Positions 20,247-29,869 of a DNA stretch of 64,000 nucleotides are shown here, piece after piece. The stretch is from contig NZ_CP043626.1 in assembly GCF_008807415.1 (NCBI RefSeq), positions 3,162,001 through 3,226,000 of the forward strand. Reading direction: 5' to 3'. Positions within the stretch are counted from its first letter, which is position 1. The number at the start of each line of letters is the position of its first letter. The stretch comes from Pseudomonas denitrificans (nom. rej.) (GTDB lineage Bacteria; Pseudomonadota; Gammaproteobacteria; Pseudomonadales; Pseudomonadaceae). The translations under genes were made by a program, and so were the position numbers. The notes beneath the pieces were generated by a model. The model saw only the letters and a program-made list of their open reading frames with translations, had not been told where the DNA came from and searched no databases.

Positions 20247-20870
20247 TCAGAGCAGCGCCACCATCTCCTTGAGGGTCACCGCCCAGGTCCCCTTCGCATT
20301 CAGGTAGCGATAACCGAAGCGCGAACCGTTGGCCTGGGTGGTCAGCACCGCGTTCCAGGCCAGCCCGCGCTGCAGGTCGTGGGCCGGGTCGAGGAGGAAG
20401 AAGGCGTCGTCGCTCATGCCCACCGCCAGGCACCAGTGGCGGATGTCACTGTCCTTGCGGCCATGGAAGCCGAGCACCACCGGGATGTTCTCCTCCAGGT
20501 GCCGCCGGGTCAGCTCGACCATCCGCGTGCCGTTGCCACGCTCGACGCGGTACTCCTTGTCACTGATGACCTTGAGCAGTTCCAGCAGGTCGGCGCCCGT
20601 GGTGCCGACGCGCACCAGCGTCTCGTGCTGGTTCAGCGCCTCCATCAGCCGCCCGTAGCGGGTCCGCGAATCCACCGGCGCCAACCCCTTGGCCTGGCGC
20701 CGCGCCAGCTGGTTGCGGGCGAGCATGGCCATCACCAGGCAGTAGGGCCCGCAGGCGCCGTCCATGTCGCCCTGGCGCAGGTGCACCTTCTCGCCACGCC
20801 GGTTGGTCAGGCCGCCGGTGCCGTGCTCGTCCAGGTCCCAGCCCAGGCCGTCGATCAGGGTGATCCGCAT
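20247..20870 (-). CDS. papain-fold (C39-like) cysteine peptidase-like protein, unknown function
   Basis: 207 residues without a signal peptide. GDMDGACGPYCLVMAML puts a cysteine (C40) at the start of a helix after a Gln/Asp-rich loop; RHWCLAVG supplies a histidine (H145) and FFLLDPAHD an aspartate (D161), the order and spacing of a C39/papain-like Cys-His-Asp triad. It could be a peptidase, transglutaminase-like enzyme or effector. It converges on the secreted-protein gene and has no partner transporter or precursor peptide nearby. Confidence 0.75.
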   Translation of the reverse strand: MRITLIDGLGWDLDEHGTGGLTNRRGEKVHLRQGDMDGACGPYCLVMAMLARNQLARRQAKGLAPVDSRTRYGRLMEALNQHETLVRVGTTGADLLELLKVISDKEYRVERGNGTRMVELTRRHLEENIPVVLGFHGRKDSDIRHWCLAVGMSDDAFFLLDPAHDLQRGLAWNAVLTTQANGSRFGYRYLNAKGTWAVTLKEMVALL

Positions 20871-20974
20871 CGCGCTTCCTCGTTGCTTGGTCTGAGGTTG
20901 TGACCGGACACCGCGCGGATCATTCCACCGGCTTGCGGTTACAATGAACGCTTTCCCCTGCCTGGTTACCCGAA

Positions 20975-21697
20975 ATGTCCGAAGCCATCCGCCTGTCCAA
21001 GCGTCTCGCCGAGCTGCTGCCCTGTTCGCGCCGCGACGCCGAGCTGTACATCGAGGGTGGCTGGGTCACGGTCGACGGCCAGCGCGTGGAGGAACCGCAG
21101 TTCAAGGTCGATACCCAGCGCATCGAACTGCTGCCGGGCGCCTCTCCCGACCCGATTCCGCCGGTGACCATCCTCGTGCACAAGCCGGTCGGCCTGGGCA
21201 GCGGCAACGGCGCCAACTCCGCCCAGCAACTGCTGACGCCGGACAAGCGCTGGACCGAAGACAACCTGCAACAGCGCCTGCTGCGCAAGCACTTCGGCCA
21301 CCAGTTCAACACCACCGTGCTGGAGACCGACGCCAGCGGCCTGCTGGTCTACACCCAGAGCCGCGGCGTGCAGCGCCGGCTGGTGGACGAGGCGGACAAC
21401 ATCGAGCACGAGTACGTGGTCGAGGTCAGCGGGCAGATCGCCGACAACGGCCTGAAGCGCCTCTGCCGCGGCATGCTGATCGACGGCCGCGAACTGCCGC
21501 CGCTGAAGGTCAGCTGGCAGAGCGAGACCCGCCTGCGCTTCGCCGGCAAGCAGTTCCGCCCCGGCCAGATCGCCGCCATGTGCCGCGCGGTCGGCCTGCA
21601 CGCCGTGTCGATCCGCCGCCTGCGCCTGGGCGGCGTGGCCATGGGCAAGCTGCCCGTCGGCCAGTGGCGTTTCCTGCAGCCGGGCGAGAAGTTCTGA
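20975..21697 (+). CDS. S4-domain rRNA pseudouridine synthase (RluB/RluE/RluF/RsuA family)
   Basis: 240 residues. N-terminal S4 RNA-binding domain (about 1-65, RLAELLPCSRRDAELYIEGGWVTVDG) and the pseudouridine synthase domain with catalytic aspartate in LETDASGLLVYTQ. It isomerises a uridine in rRNA; RluF (23S U2604) is the nearest in layout but I do not fix the target. Single gene. Confidence 0.9.
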   Translation: MSEAIRLSKRLAELLPCSRRDAELYIEGGWVTVDGQRVEEPQFKVDTQRIELLPGASPDPIPPVTILVHKPVGLGSGNGANSAQQLLTPDKRWTEDNLQQRLLRKHFGHQFNTTVLETDASGLLVYTQSRGVQRRLVDEADNIEHEYVVEVSGQIADNGLKRLCRGMLIDGRELPPLKVSWQSETRLRFAGKQFRPGQIAAMCRAVGLHAVSIRRLRLGGVAMGKLPVGQWRFLQPGEKF

Positions 21698-21946
21698 CCG
21701 TCTACCCGACCAAGGTCGCGGGCGCCCGCGGATAACCAGGGCGCCCCTCTAACCCGCGGCTTACAGCCGCTATCGATAACGTCGATAGTCACCAGTCGAC
21801 GCATTCAGTTCTCTTGATAGTCCGCGCGCGGCATCTTTGCCCCATCAACTCGCTGGCAGGAGATTCGCCGGCCCCGCAGTCGGGCCGCAGGGGCGAACAG
21901 GCTACTCGCGAGACGCCCCCAAACGGATCGTCAAGAGGACACCACC

Positions 21947-22213
21947 ATGCAAGTCATTCTCGATTTCCTGCTGCTCATTGGCTCCCTGGTGGAGCTGCTG
22001 CTGTACGTCGCCCTGGCCAGCGTCGTACTCGCTACCACGCTGCTGGCCGGTGGCATCGCCGTGCTGACCCTGCGTTCGCCGGGCTCGGCCGTGATGATCC
22101 CCGACCGCCGTCCCTCGGTCAGCCGCCAGCCGCGTCCGGCGGTGAAGCATCAGCTGGCCCGCCCCGTACTGGTCGCCGTAGCGAACGAACCGATCCTGGC
22201 GAAAACCGCGTGA
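21947..22213 (+). CDS. small single-span membrane protein, unknown
   Basis: 88 residues. A long hydrophobic N-terminal region (about 4-48, one long or two short spans), then a basic proline-rich cytoplasmic tail (RRPSVSRQPRPAVKH). GAGGACACCACC precedes the ATG. Nothing identifies its function. The 250 bases upstream contain a CGATAACGTCGATAG direct repeat-like stretch near 21774-21788 but no gene. Confidence 0.55.
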   Translation: MQVILDFLLLIGSLVELLLYVALASVVLATTLLAGGIAVLTLRSPGSAVMIPDRRPSVSRQPRPAVKHQLARPVLVAVANEPILAKTA

Positions 22214-22232
22214 AGCCGTCCTCGCCAGCGAT

Positions 22233-23057
22233 TCAGCCCGGGTAGCGCCCGAGTGCGGCCCCCAGGTCGCGCTCGAGATCCCCGTCCTGCTGGCCGCCGT
22301 TGTCCATCATCCAGCGCACCCGCTCCAGCGTTTCCGGCGCCGACATATCACCGACGAAGCGCTGCGACTCCTCCACCAACGCCGTCTGATCCGCCGCCGT
22401 CACCTGCTCCACCAGCGCCTTCACATGGGCGATGCCCGCCGCCGGGAAGGCCGCAATGCGTCGCGCCAGGGCCTCGCAGAACCTCTCCAGCTCCGCGTCC
22501 GCCAGTGCCCGGTTGATCCAGCCGTAGCGCTCTGCTGTATCCGCATCGAAATCCTCGCCGCCCAGGCAGACCTCCAGCGCCCTGCCCCGCCCCAGCATTT
22601 GCGCAAGGCGCACCGTGCCGCCCGCACCGGGCAGCAGACCGACCGCCACTTCCGGCTGGCCGAGCAGCGCCCGCTCGCGGGAGGCGAAGCGCATGTCCAG
22701 CGCCAGGAGGAATTCGCTGCCGGCGCCCCGCGCGCGGCCGCGCAGTTCGCCGATGGTCACCTGCGGCAGCCGGCTGAAGCGGCTGAACAGCGCACTGAGC
22801 GGGCTGGCCATGCCGGCCGGCAGCTTCATCGGCGGCGCGTCCAGCTGGCTGCCGAGGTCGTAGTGGGCAAGGAAGAAATCCGGGTTGGCGCTGCGCAGCA
22901 GCACCACGCGGGTATCGCTGTCTCGCTCCAGCTCATCGGCCAGGTGCAGCAGGTCGATGACCATGGCGCGGTCGACCAGGTTGATCGGCGGGTGGCAGAA
23001 GCTCACCACGGCAACGCCGTCGCGGTCTTCACGGGTGAAAGTGCGGTAGTTGCTCAT
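22233..23057 (-). CDS. enoyl-CoA hydratase/isomerase family protein (crotonase)
   Basis: 274 residues. Oxyanion loop GRARGAGSEFLLALD, the second glutamate in QPEVAVGLLPGAGGT; both catalytic glutamates of true hydratases (in GSE and PE) are present. It would hydrate or isomerise a CoA thioester; substrate unknown. ATG 23057 (MSNYRTFTRED) is the natural start. It lies downstream of the antiporter gene (stop-to-start 82 bases) with no other beta-oxidation genes near. Confidence 0.9.
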   Translation of the reverse strand: MSNYRTFTREDRDGVAVVSFCHPPINLVDRAMVIDLLHLADELERDSDTRVVLLRSANPDFFLAHYDLGSQLDAPPMKLPAGMASPLSALFSRFSRLPQVTIGELRGRARGAGSEFLLALDMRFASRERALLGQPEVAVGLLPGAGGTVRLAQMLGRGRALEVCLGGEDFDADTAERYGWINRALADAELERFCEALARRIAAFPAAGIAHVKALVEQVTAADQTALVEESQRFVGDMSAPETLERVRWMMDNGGQQDGDLERDLGAALGRYPG

Positions 23058-23139
23058 CGATGGGCCTCCATTGCGAAGGCCCGAGGATGCGCCGGGGCGC
23101 GCGTGGCGCCCCAGCACTATCGATGCGCGGAATGGCCGG

Positions 23140-24954
23140 TCAGTGGTGGCCGATGCCCTGGTCTTCCAGGTGGTCGGCCTCGAACAGGGTTTCCAGCTCC
23201 TTGCGCGCCTCGCGGGCGGTCTGGATCACCGCGGTCTCGTCGTCGTAGACCCGGTATTGTGCCATCAGCACCGCTTCGTCGTGGCGCTTGAAGCGGCGGA
23301 TGCGCGCGGCGACCTGTTCCTCGGTCAGGCCCAGGCCGGTAAGCAGCAGGCGGCTCATCTCCAGGCTCGAGTGGAAGGTCTCGCGCACCGGCGTCGCATC
23401 GGCGTCCAGCAGGTGGTAGACGTGCTGGCGGTTACGGGCCCGGCCGATAACTTTCAGGTGCGGGTAGAGCTTGCGCACCAGGCGCGCGGTTTCGATGTTG
23501 GTCTGCGGGTCGTCGGTGGCGACGACGAAGAACTCGGCCTTCTCCACCTGGGCGGCGCGGAGGATTTCCGGGCGCAGCGGGTCGCCATAGAAGATCGGGA
23601 TATTGCCGTAGCTGCGGGTCAGCTCGATGGTGTCCACGGAGGTATCCAGTGCGACGAAGGGCACGCCTTGGGCGCGCATGATACGGGCAACCACCTGGCC
23701 CATCCGGCCCATGCCGGCAATCACCACGCGCGGCGCATCGTCCGGCAATTGGCGGTATTCAGGCGGCGGCTCGCGCAGCACGGCGGGCTTGGGTTTGATG
23801 CTGCGCGCCAGGGCCAGCACCAGCAGCGGGGTCATCGCCATGGACAGGGTGATGCACAGCACCAGCAGCGAGTGCAGCTTGCCGTCCATCAGCCCCTGGG
23901 CCAGGGCCAGCTTGAACACCACGAAGGCGAACTCGCCACCGGCGCCCAGCAGCACGCCCAGGCGGATCGCCGAGACCTTGTCCAACCCGCCAGCCAGACG
24001 GCCGATGAGGAACAGCAGCGGCAGCTTGATGCCCACCAGCAGCAGGGTCAGGCCGAGCACCACCAGCGGCTCGCTCTTGAGCAGGCCGAGGTCCGCGCTC
24101 ATGCCCACGCTGATGAAGAACAGGCCGAGCAGCAGGCCCTTGAAGGGTTCGATCTGTGCTTCCAGTTCGTGGCGGTACTCCGAGTCCGCCAGCAGCAGGC
24201 CGGCGAGGAAGGCGCCCAGGCCCATGGACACACCGGCCCACTCCATCAGCCAGGCGGTGCCGACCACCACCAGCAGCGCGGTAGCGGTGGACAGGTCAGC
24301 CTGACCGGTGCGGGCCACCGAGCGGAACACCGGGCGCAGCAGGAAGCGACCGCCGATCACCACCACGGCGATGCTGCCGACCACTTCCATGACGTGAGCC
24401 AGGTCACCGCCCGGCGCCGCCGAATCGGCGCGCGCGCCCAGCAGCGGGATCATGGCGATCAGCGGAATCGCGGCAATGTCCTGGAACAGCAGGATGGCAA
24501 AGCCGAGGCGGCCGTAGGGGCTGTTCAGCTCCTTGCGCTCCGCGAGAATCTGCAGGCCAAAGGCGGTAGACGACAGCGCCAGGCCGCCGCCCAGCACCAC
24601 GGAAGTATTCACCGGCATGTCGAAAGCCAGCACCGCTACGCTGCCAATGGCCAGCGCAGTGAGCAGCACCTGCGCCAGGCCGACGCCGAACACCTGTTTG
24701 CGCATCACCCACAGGCGTTTGGGCGAAAGCTCCAGGCCGATGATGAAGAGCAGCAGCACCACGCCCAGTTCGGACAGGCTGGCGACGCTTTCGGGGTTGT
24801 CGATCAGCCCCAGCAGTGACGGGCCGATGAACACCCCGGCGAGCAGGTAGCCGAGCACGGCGCCCAGTTGCAGGCGCTTGGCCAGCGGCACCATGAACAC
24901 CGCCGCGAGCAGGAAGACCACTGCCGACTGCAGGTAATTCGTCCCATGTTCCAT
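23140..24954 (-). CDS. monovalent cation:proton antiporter-2 (KefB/KefC-like) with RCK domain
   Basis: 604 residues: about 12 membrane spans in residues 1-380 of the CPA2 fold (FQDIAAIPLIAM with the conserved Gln-Asp, GEFAFV later), then an RCK_N Rossmann domain (VVIAGMGRMGQVVARIMRAQG) and a C-terminal helical tail. KefB/KefC expel potassium when glutathione adducts form; this family member lacks an adjacent KefF/KefG. Inner membrane. Confidence 0.92.
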   Translation of the reverse strand: MEHGTNYLQSAVVFLLAAVFMVPLAKRLQLGAVLGYLLAGVFIGPSLLGLIDNPESVASLSELGVVLLLFIIGLELSPKRLWVMRKQVFGVGLAQVLLTALAIGSVAVLAFDMPVNTSVVLGGGLALSSTAFGLQILAERKELNSPYGRLGFAILLFQDIAAIPLIAMIPLLGARADSAAPGGDLAHVMEVVGSIAVVVIGGRFLLRPVFRSVARTGQADLSTATALLVVVGTAWLMEWAGVSMGLGAFLAGLLLADSEYRHELEAQIEPFKGLLLGLFFISVGMSADLGLLKSEPLVVLGLTLLLVGIKLPLLFLIGRLAGGLDKVSAIRLGVLLGAGGEFAFVVFKLALAQGLMDGKLHSLLVLCITLSMAMTPLLVLALARSIKPKPAVLREPPPEYRQLPDDAPRVVIAGMGRMGQVVARIMRAQGVPFVALDTSVDTIELTRSYGNIPIFYGDPLRPEILRAAQVEKAEFFVVATDDPQTNIETARLVRKLYPHLKVIGRARNRQHVYHLLDADATPVRETFHSSLEMSRLLLTGLGLTEEQVAARIRRFKRHDEAVLMAQYRVYDDETAVIQTAREARKELETLFEADHLEDQGIGHH

Positions 24955-25012
24955 CTATCAAGACTCCTTGGAAGGGTTGGGGCGAAGCGAAGATCCACCC
25001 ACGTCGTTCATC

Positions 25013-25726
25013 TCATACATCCAGCGCCACGCCCTCGGCCAGCAGGTGCCGCTGGAACTGCCCGGCCAGGGCGTCCACCTGGTCCCAGGGCTGCTCGTAG
25101 CGCTCGTCCAGCGCGACATGGCTGCCGGCGCGCACACGGGCATCGAGCCCGCAGTGCTCGTAGAAGGCGTTCACCGCGGCCACCATCGGCTCGCGCTGGT
25201 TCTCCATCAGGATGGCGCCGTGAGCCAGCACCACGTAGCGCCCGTCGCTGGGCCGGCGGCGCCAGCGCTGGGCGGTACCCACCAGCTTGCGCCCGCCCAG
25301 GTTGACGTTGTAGCGGCCATCGCAGAAAGCGCCTTCCACTTCCCCCAGGCCCGGATCGAGGCCCAAGGCCGCCAGCCAGTCGCACAGCGGCTGGCACAGG
25401 CGCAGGTAGGCGGTCTCGATGCGCGTCTGCTCGTTGTCGCCCGGCGGGATCGCATAGACCAGCGCGACGTTGAGCACCCCGGCGGACTGCGGCACCGGCT
25501 CGCCGCCGGTATCACGCAGGGCGATCGGCCAGCCCAGCCCGGCGCAGGCGGCCTCGGCGGCGGCAAAGCCTTCCAGGCGGCTCAGCCGGCGCGGCATCAC
25601 CAGGGACTGTTCCAGCGGGCTCCAGAACAGCAGGCCGCTTTCGCGCTCACCGGCGAAGGTGGCGTCGAGCAGTGCGCGCTCGGCATCCAGGCCCTGTTGC
25701 GCCGACAGTCGTTGCACTCTATTCAT
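25013..25726 (-). CDS. lipoate/octanoate-protein ligase family protein
   Basis: 237 residues of the BPL/LPL fold: GEPVPQSAGVLNVALVYA (substrate loop) and RYNVNLGGRKLVGTAQRWRR with the conserved lysine of the family (N-x-x-x-x-G-x-K-x-x-G-x-A-Q). It could transfer octanoyl or lipoyl groups to a carrier protein. The usual LipB/LipA pair is elsewhere, so this may be an accessory ligase. Single gene, no downstream partner. Confidence 0.85.
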   Translation of the reverse strand: MNRVQRLSAQQGLDAERALLDATFAGERESGLLFWSPLEQSLVMPRRLSRLEGFAAAEAACAGLGWPIALRDTGGEPVPQSAGVLNVALVYAIPPGDNEQTRIETAYLRLCQPLCDWLAALGLDPGLGEVEGAFCDGRYNVNLGGRKLVGTAQRWRRRPSDGRYVVLAHGAILMENQREPMVAAVNAFYEHCGLDARVRAGSHVALDERYEQPWDQVDALAGQFQRHLLAEGVALDV

Positions 25727-25987
25727 GACAGCGCACCTGGATTCATCACAGCGTCCTGGGGGTTCATGGCAGCGTCCTTGGGTAAACCGGGTTGCGGACT
25801 ATGCCCGCCGAGGGCTTATCCGACAATGTTCCAAGCCAATTTGTTGCCACGCTCGGAAATTTCAGCGTAGCGGGCTGTGACTGCGCCGGTGTCGCGCCAA
25901 GTCACGTCGATTTCAATCCACACCACAGCGAAGCGGCGCTGCGTCTATCCTGCTAGTGGCCGGCACTTGCGCAGGAGGCCAGAGCCC

Positions 25988-27190
25988 GTGTCCAGGACGT
26001 TGCTTCAGCGTCTGCACCACGCCATTGCCGTCAACGACGCGCTGGCGCTGCCGATCGCCCGGGAAAACCTGCGGCGCCTGTACTTCTCCGCCCTGCTGGC
26101 GGTGCCTTTCGACTTGATCCACATCCTGGTATTCCGCCTCAATCTGCAGGGTTCAAGCGCTGAGTACGACGGCTGGCGGGTGGACATCATCCGCGTCCAC
26201 GCCGTGGTCGCCGTGCTCTTCACCCTCCTCGGCCTGCTCGCCTGGCTGGCTGCGCCGCCGCGCCGCAGCGCATCGTTGCGCTACATGCAGACCCTCACCG
26301 TGCTCGGCAGCATCCTGGTGCTGGGGTTCGGCATCGCCATCACCGGTGCCGACCAGCAGGTCACCAGCAGCATCACGCCCTTCCTCATGTCCTCCGTGGC
26401 CACCGCCCTGCTGATCCTGCTGCGCCCGAGCCTGGCCGTCGTCCTCTATATCCTCGCCCTGGCCGCCTTCGAGGTGACCATGGTCCTGACGCAGGCCAGC
26501 CCGCAGTTGCGCCTGTCGAACCAGATGGGCGGGCTGACCATCTGCGGCATCGGCCTGGTGCTGTCGTTCATCCTCTGGCACGGCCATGTGCGCAACCTGC
26601 GCCAGCGCGAGTTCCTCCGCCAGCAAAGGCTGGAACTGGAAGAAAAGAACCGCCAGTTGGAATACCTCGCCGGGCACGATCCGCTGACCGGGTTGTTCAA
26701 CCGCCGCCAGTTCGACCAACTGGTGGGCATGGAGCTCTCGCGAGCTGCCCGTCAGCCCGCACCGATCAGCCTGCTCATGGTGGACCTGGATCATTTCAAG
26801 TTCATCAACGACCGCTACGGCCACCCGCTGGGCGACGAGGTCATCCGCCACACCGCCAGCCTGCTGAGGAACTACACCCGCACCGGCGACAGCGTGGCGC
26901 GCCTGGGCGGCGAGGAATTCCTGCTGCTGCTGCCCGACACCTCGCAGCCGCAGGCACGGGTCATCGCCGAGAAGGTGCGCCGGCTGCTGGAGGAAACCCC
27001 GCTGCCGATGAAGGACGGCCTGCTCTACCTCACCGCGAGCTTCGGCATCGCCTGCCTGGAGGCCGGCATTCCGGGCACCTATGAGGGGCTCTACGCGGCG
27101 GCGGACAAGGCGCTGTACAAGGCCAAGGCGAGCGGACGCAATCGGGTGGAGGTGATAGAGCTGGGGACGGAGATGGGGACGTTCGATTGA
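25988..27190 (+). CDS. membrane-bound diguanylate cyclase (GGDEF)
   Basis: 400 residues. Six hydrophobic spans (about 25-205), a short coiled linker (RQQRLELEEKNRQLEYLAGHDPLTGLFNRR) and a full GGDEF domain with active GGEEF and, five residues before it, an RTGD inhibitory site (RxxD). It should make c-di-GMP with product inhibition. The start is GTG 25988, fixed by AGGAGG nine bases upstream. It is not linked to a phosphodiesterase gene here. Confidence 0.93.
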   Translation: MSRTLLQRLHHAIAVNDALALPIARENLRRLYFSALLAVPFDLIHILVFRLNLQGSSAEYDGWRVDIIRVHAVVAVLFTLLGLLAWLAAPPRRSASLRYMQTLTVLGSILVLGFGIAITGADQQVTSSITPFLMSSVATALLILLRPSLAVVLYILALAAFEVTMVLTQASPQLRLSNQMGGLTICGIGLVLSFILWHGHVRNLRQREFLRQQRLELEEKNRQLEYLAGHDPLTGLFNRRQFDQLVGMELSRAARQPAPISLLMVDLDHFKFINDRYGHPLGDEVIRHTASLLRNYTRTGDSVARLGGEEFLLLLPDTSQPQARVIAEKVRRLLEETPLPMKDGLLYLTASFGIACLEAGIPGTYEGLYAAADKALYKAKASGRNRVEVIELGTEMGTFD

Positions 27191-27221
27191 GCGCCCAGGC
27201 TCCCTGCTATCCGGGTGCGCC

Positions 27222-27626
27222 CTATTGGGCGTATTTACGCGTCAGCCCCGGCGGTACGCCGCTGCTGTCGGTCTCGGTCCAGGGGCCTTGCGGGCCGACG
27301 CCCCAGTACCAGCCGCTGTCCCAGTGGTAGTAGGTGCGCTGGCGGTAGTAGAGGTCCTTCTGGCCCTGAATCACGTAGACGCCGAGGCTGGCGTCCCAGC
27401 GGCCCTTGCCGCCGGGCGGCGGGGCGAACTGGGTCGGGCGCTTGGCGGCCGGCGCAGCACTGGGCTGCGGGGTGATCGGCGAGCTGGAAGTCTTGGCCGG
27501 CGGGATCGGCTTGCTCGGTTGCGAGGGCGGCGGAATCTGCGAAGGCGGCTGCTCCGGCTGCTGCGGTTGCACCACGCAACCACCCAGTACCAGCATGGCG
27601 CCCAGCGCCAGCAATCTGCCCTTCAT
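27222..27626 (-). CDS. proline-rich lipoprotein, unknown function
   Basis: 134 residues. Signal peptide with lipobox LVLGGC gives a lipidated N terminus; then a Pro/Gln/Ser-rich linker (about 22-70) and a C-terminal domain with aromatic strands (YVIQGQKDLYYRQRTYYHWDSGWYWG). The layout suggests an outer-membrane-anchored envelope protein. It is convergent with the cyclase gene and 23 bases below the ccmI end. Confidence 0.75.
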   Translation of the reverse strand: MKGRLLALGAMLVLGGCVVQPQQPEQPPSQIPPPSQPSKPIPPAKTSSSPITPQPSAAPAAKRPTQFAPPPGGKGRWDASLGVYVIQGQKDLYYRQRTYYHWDSGWYWGVGPQGPWTETDSSGVPPGLTRKYAQ

Positions 27627-27649
27627 CGCTCAACCCTCTCTTGTCGTGA

Positions 27650-28861
27650 TTACTTCTGATCCGGGCTGTCGATTGTCACGCTCTGCTCGCCCGCCTGGGA
27701 AGTAGACAACGAAGCACTTCGTCCGATCCATTCCCCGGCAGTAGCGTTGCCCGCGCGGGAGATGCGCGCGACCAGTTGCACCTGCGGATGCTGGGAGAGT
27801 TTGAGCTGCGGCATCATCGCGTCGGCGTCGCTCAGCGACACCTCGCTGGGCAGGTCGGAGACCTTCAGGCGCTTCACTGCCAACGGCATCGGCGGGCCGC
27901 TCACGGCACGGGCGAAGACGAACACGCTGTCGTCCGGCTTGACCTGGCCCTTCACGGCGTCGGTCAGGTCGACCTTCACCTTCAGGGTCACGCCAGCGGT
28001 AGCGGCAGCAACCGGAGCTTCGGGCGGAGTCTGGCCCTTCTCGACCATCCGCTGGCGGGCGCGCTCGATGCCACCGGCGATGGCGTCGCGGGACGGATCG
28101 TCCTGCGGCAGCACGGTGACCAGACGGCCCCAGTAGTCGATGGCGTCGGTGTACTTCTCGTCCTCGAAAGCGGCGATGCCGAGCAGGCCGAGGGTGGTGA
28201 CTTCCTGCGGGTCCTTCTTCAACGCTTCGTCGGCGAGGTCGCGGACCTGCTGACTGAGCGCCTTGTCACCGGCGAAGTACAACGCCTGCGCCCATTGGCC
28301 GAGCACTTCCGGCTGGCGGCCGGAGAGGCGCGCGGCCTGCTCGAAGGCCTTGGCGGCGTCGGCGGCGCGGTTCTGGGTCATGTAGGCGCGGCCGAGGAAG
28401 TACCAGCCTTCAGCGGAGTCCGGCTGAGCCTTGAGCGAGCGCTCCAGACGCGAGGTCATCTCTTCCATGGACTTGGGCGCGGTAGCGAATTCGCGAGCCA
28501 GCTCGACCTTGTCGCTGGCGCCCCAGTGCAGGTAAAGGCCCAGCGCGAGGAACGGCAGGACCAGCGCCACCACCAGCGGCGCGGCGCGGCCGAGACGGGA
28601 GCGGCGATCATCGCCGGCGCCTTCGGTGTCGGAAAGCAGCTCGCGAGCTGCTTCGGCGCGGCCGGCTTCGAACTGCGCGGCGTCGAGGGTGCCGGCGTCA
28701 CGCTGGGAGCCCAGCTCGGCCAGGCGCTCCTGGTACAGGGCGACGTTGAGGGCGGTGCGGTCTTCCTCGGCCTGGGCCTTGCGGCCGCGCAGCAGAGGGA
28801 CGAGGAGAAATGCCAGGGCCACCAGCAACAGCAGGCCGGCGGCGAGCCAGAAATCGATCAT
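27650..28861 (-). CDS. ccmI: cytochrome c maturation protein CcmI
   Basis: 403 residues: two N-terminal spans (about 4-22 and 92-110) with a charged loop between them, then TPR repeats (about 130-260, [13 protein letters not shown]) and a C-terminal periplasmic beta domain. CcmI presents apocytochrome c to the CcmF/CcmH ligation complex. It is the last gene of ccmABCDEFGHI and its ATG overlaps the ccmH stop (ATGA). Confidence 0.93.
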   Translation of the reverse strand: MIDFWLAAGLLLLVALAFLLVPLLRGRKAQAEEDRTALNVALYQERLAELGSQRDAGTLDAAQFEAGRAEAARELLSDTEGAGDDRRSRLGRAAPLVVALVLPFLALGLYLHWGASDKVELAREFATAPKSMEEMTSRLERSLKAQPDSAEGWYFLGRAYMTQNRAADAAKAFEQAARLSGRQPEVLGQWAQALYFAGDKALSQQVRDLADEALKKDPQEVTTLGLLGIAAFEDEKYTDAIDYWGRLVTVLPQDDPSRDAIAGGIERARQRMVEKGQTPPEAPVAAATAGVTLKVKVDLTDAVKGQVKPDDSVFVFARAVSGPPMPLAVKRLKVSDLPSEVSLSDADAMMPQLKLSQHPQVQLVARISRAGNATAGEWIGRSASLSTSQAGEQSVTIDSPDQK

Positions 28862-29328
28862 TTGTCTTGGTTATCCAGCAATTGGTCGAGACGCGCCTGC
28901 TCCTCGGCGGACAGCGTGGTGGAGGTGGCAGCGGCCGGGCGCCGACGGCGCGCGACGATGGCGCCGATGACGATCACGCCCAGGCCCAGCAACGCGGCGG
29001 GGCCGAACCAGAGCAGCCAGGTGCGCTCGCTGACTTCAGGCTTGTAGCGCACGAACTCGCCGTAGCGGTCGACCATGTAGTCGACGATCTGCTGGTTGCT
29101 CTTGCCGGCCGCCATCTGGGTGTAGATCTGCTTGCGCAGATCGGCGGCGATCGGCGCGTTGGAGTCGGCGATGTCCTGGTTCTGGCACTTGGGGCAGCGC
29201 AGCTCGGTGGTCAGTTCGCGGAAGCGCGCACGCTCGGCGTCGTTGGCGAACTCGTAGGTGTCGATGGCGGCGTGGGCGATGCCGGTCAGGCAAAGCCCGA
29301 GCGCGGCGGCGGCGAGAAGTCGCTTCAT
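28858..29328 (-). CDS. ccmH: cytochrome c maturation thiol protein CcmH
   Basis: 156 residues: signal peptide (ending IAHA), redox motif [10 protein letters not shown] (C-x-x-C) near residue 45, a membrane span at about 104-125 and a short cytoplasmic tail. It reduces the apocytochrome heme-binding thiols. Overlaps ccmG start-side by ATGA and leads into ccmI the same way. Confidence 0.95.
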   Translation of the reverse strand: MKRLLAAAALGLCLTGIAHAAIDTYEFANDAERARFRELTTELRCPKCQNQDIADSNAPIAADLRKQIYTQMAAGKSNQQIVDYMVDRYGEFVRYKPEVSERTWLLWFGPAALLGLGVIVIGAIVARRRRPAAATSTTLSAEEQARLDQLLDNQDK

Positions 29329-29867
29329 TTGCCCTCCGCTTCGTCGACCAGACCCTGGTAGATCGGCGCCAGCTGTTCACGCCAGACCTTCTCGTCGACG
29401 GCGCCGACCAGCTTGTGGCGGATGATGCCGTCCTTGTCGATGATGTAGGTCTCCGGCGCGCCGTAGACGCCCAGGTCGAGACCCAGGGTGCCCTGCACGT
29501 CGGCGATGTTCATCAGGTAGGGATTGTGCAGCTCCTTGAGCCACTTCTGCGCCGCGGCGCCGTCGTCCTTGTAGTTGATGCCGTAGATCACCACGCCCTT
29601 GGCGGCCAGATCGGTGAGCACCGGGTGCTCGAAGCGGCAGGTCGGGCACCAGGTGCCCCAGACGTTGACCAGCGCCGGCTTGCCCTTGAGGTCGGCCTCG
29701 GTGTACGTCTTGCCCGGCTCGGTGACGCTGGGCAGGGAGAACGCCGGGAATGGCTTGCCGATCAGCGCCGAGGGCAGCTCGCTGGGGTCCAGCCACAGGC
29801 CACGGAAGAGGAAAACCGCGACGACAAGGAAGATCGCCAGGGGCAACAGCAGGATCGCACGCTTCAC
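29325..29867 (-). CDS. dsbE: thiol:disulfide interchange protein DsbE/CcmG
   Basis: 180 residues: N-terminal membrane anchor (about 5-24), thioredoxin fold with active site WGTWCPTCRFEHP and cis-proline region GAPETYIID. It keeps CcmH and apocytochrome c reduced in the periplasm. ccmF ends two bases upstream. Confidence 0.96.
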   Translation of the reverse strand: MKRAILLLPLAIFLVVAVFLFRGLWLDPSELPSALIGKPFPAFSLPSVTEPGKTYTEADLKGKPALVNVWGTWCPTCRFEHPVLTDLAAKGVVIYGINYKDDGAAAQKWLKELHNPYLMNIADVQGTLGLDLGVYGAPETYIIDKDGIIRHKLVGAVDEKVWREQLAPIYQGLVDEAEGK

Positions 29868-29869
29868 AC

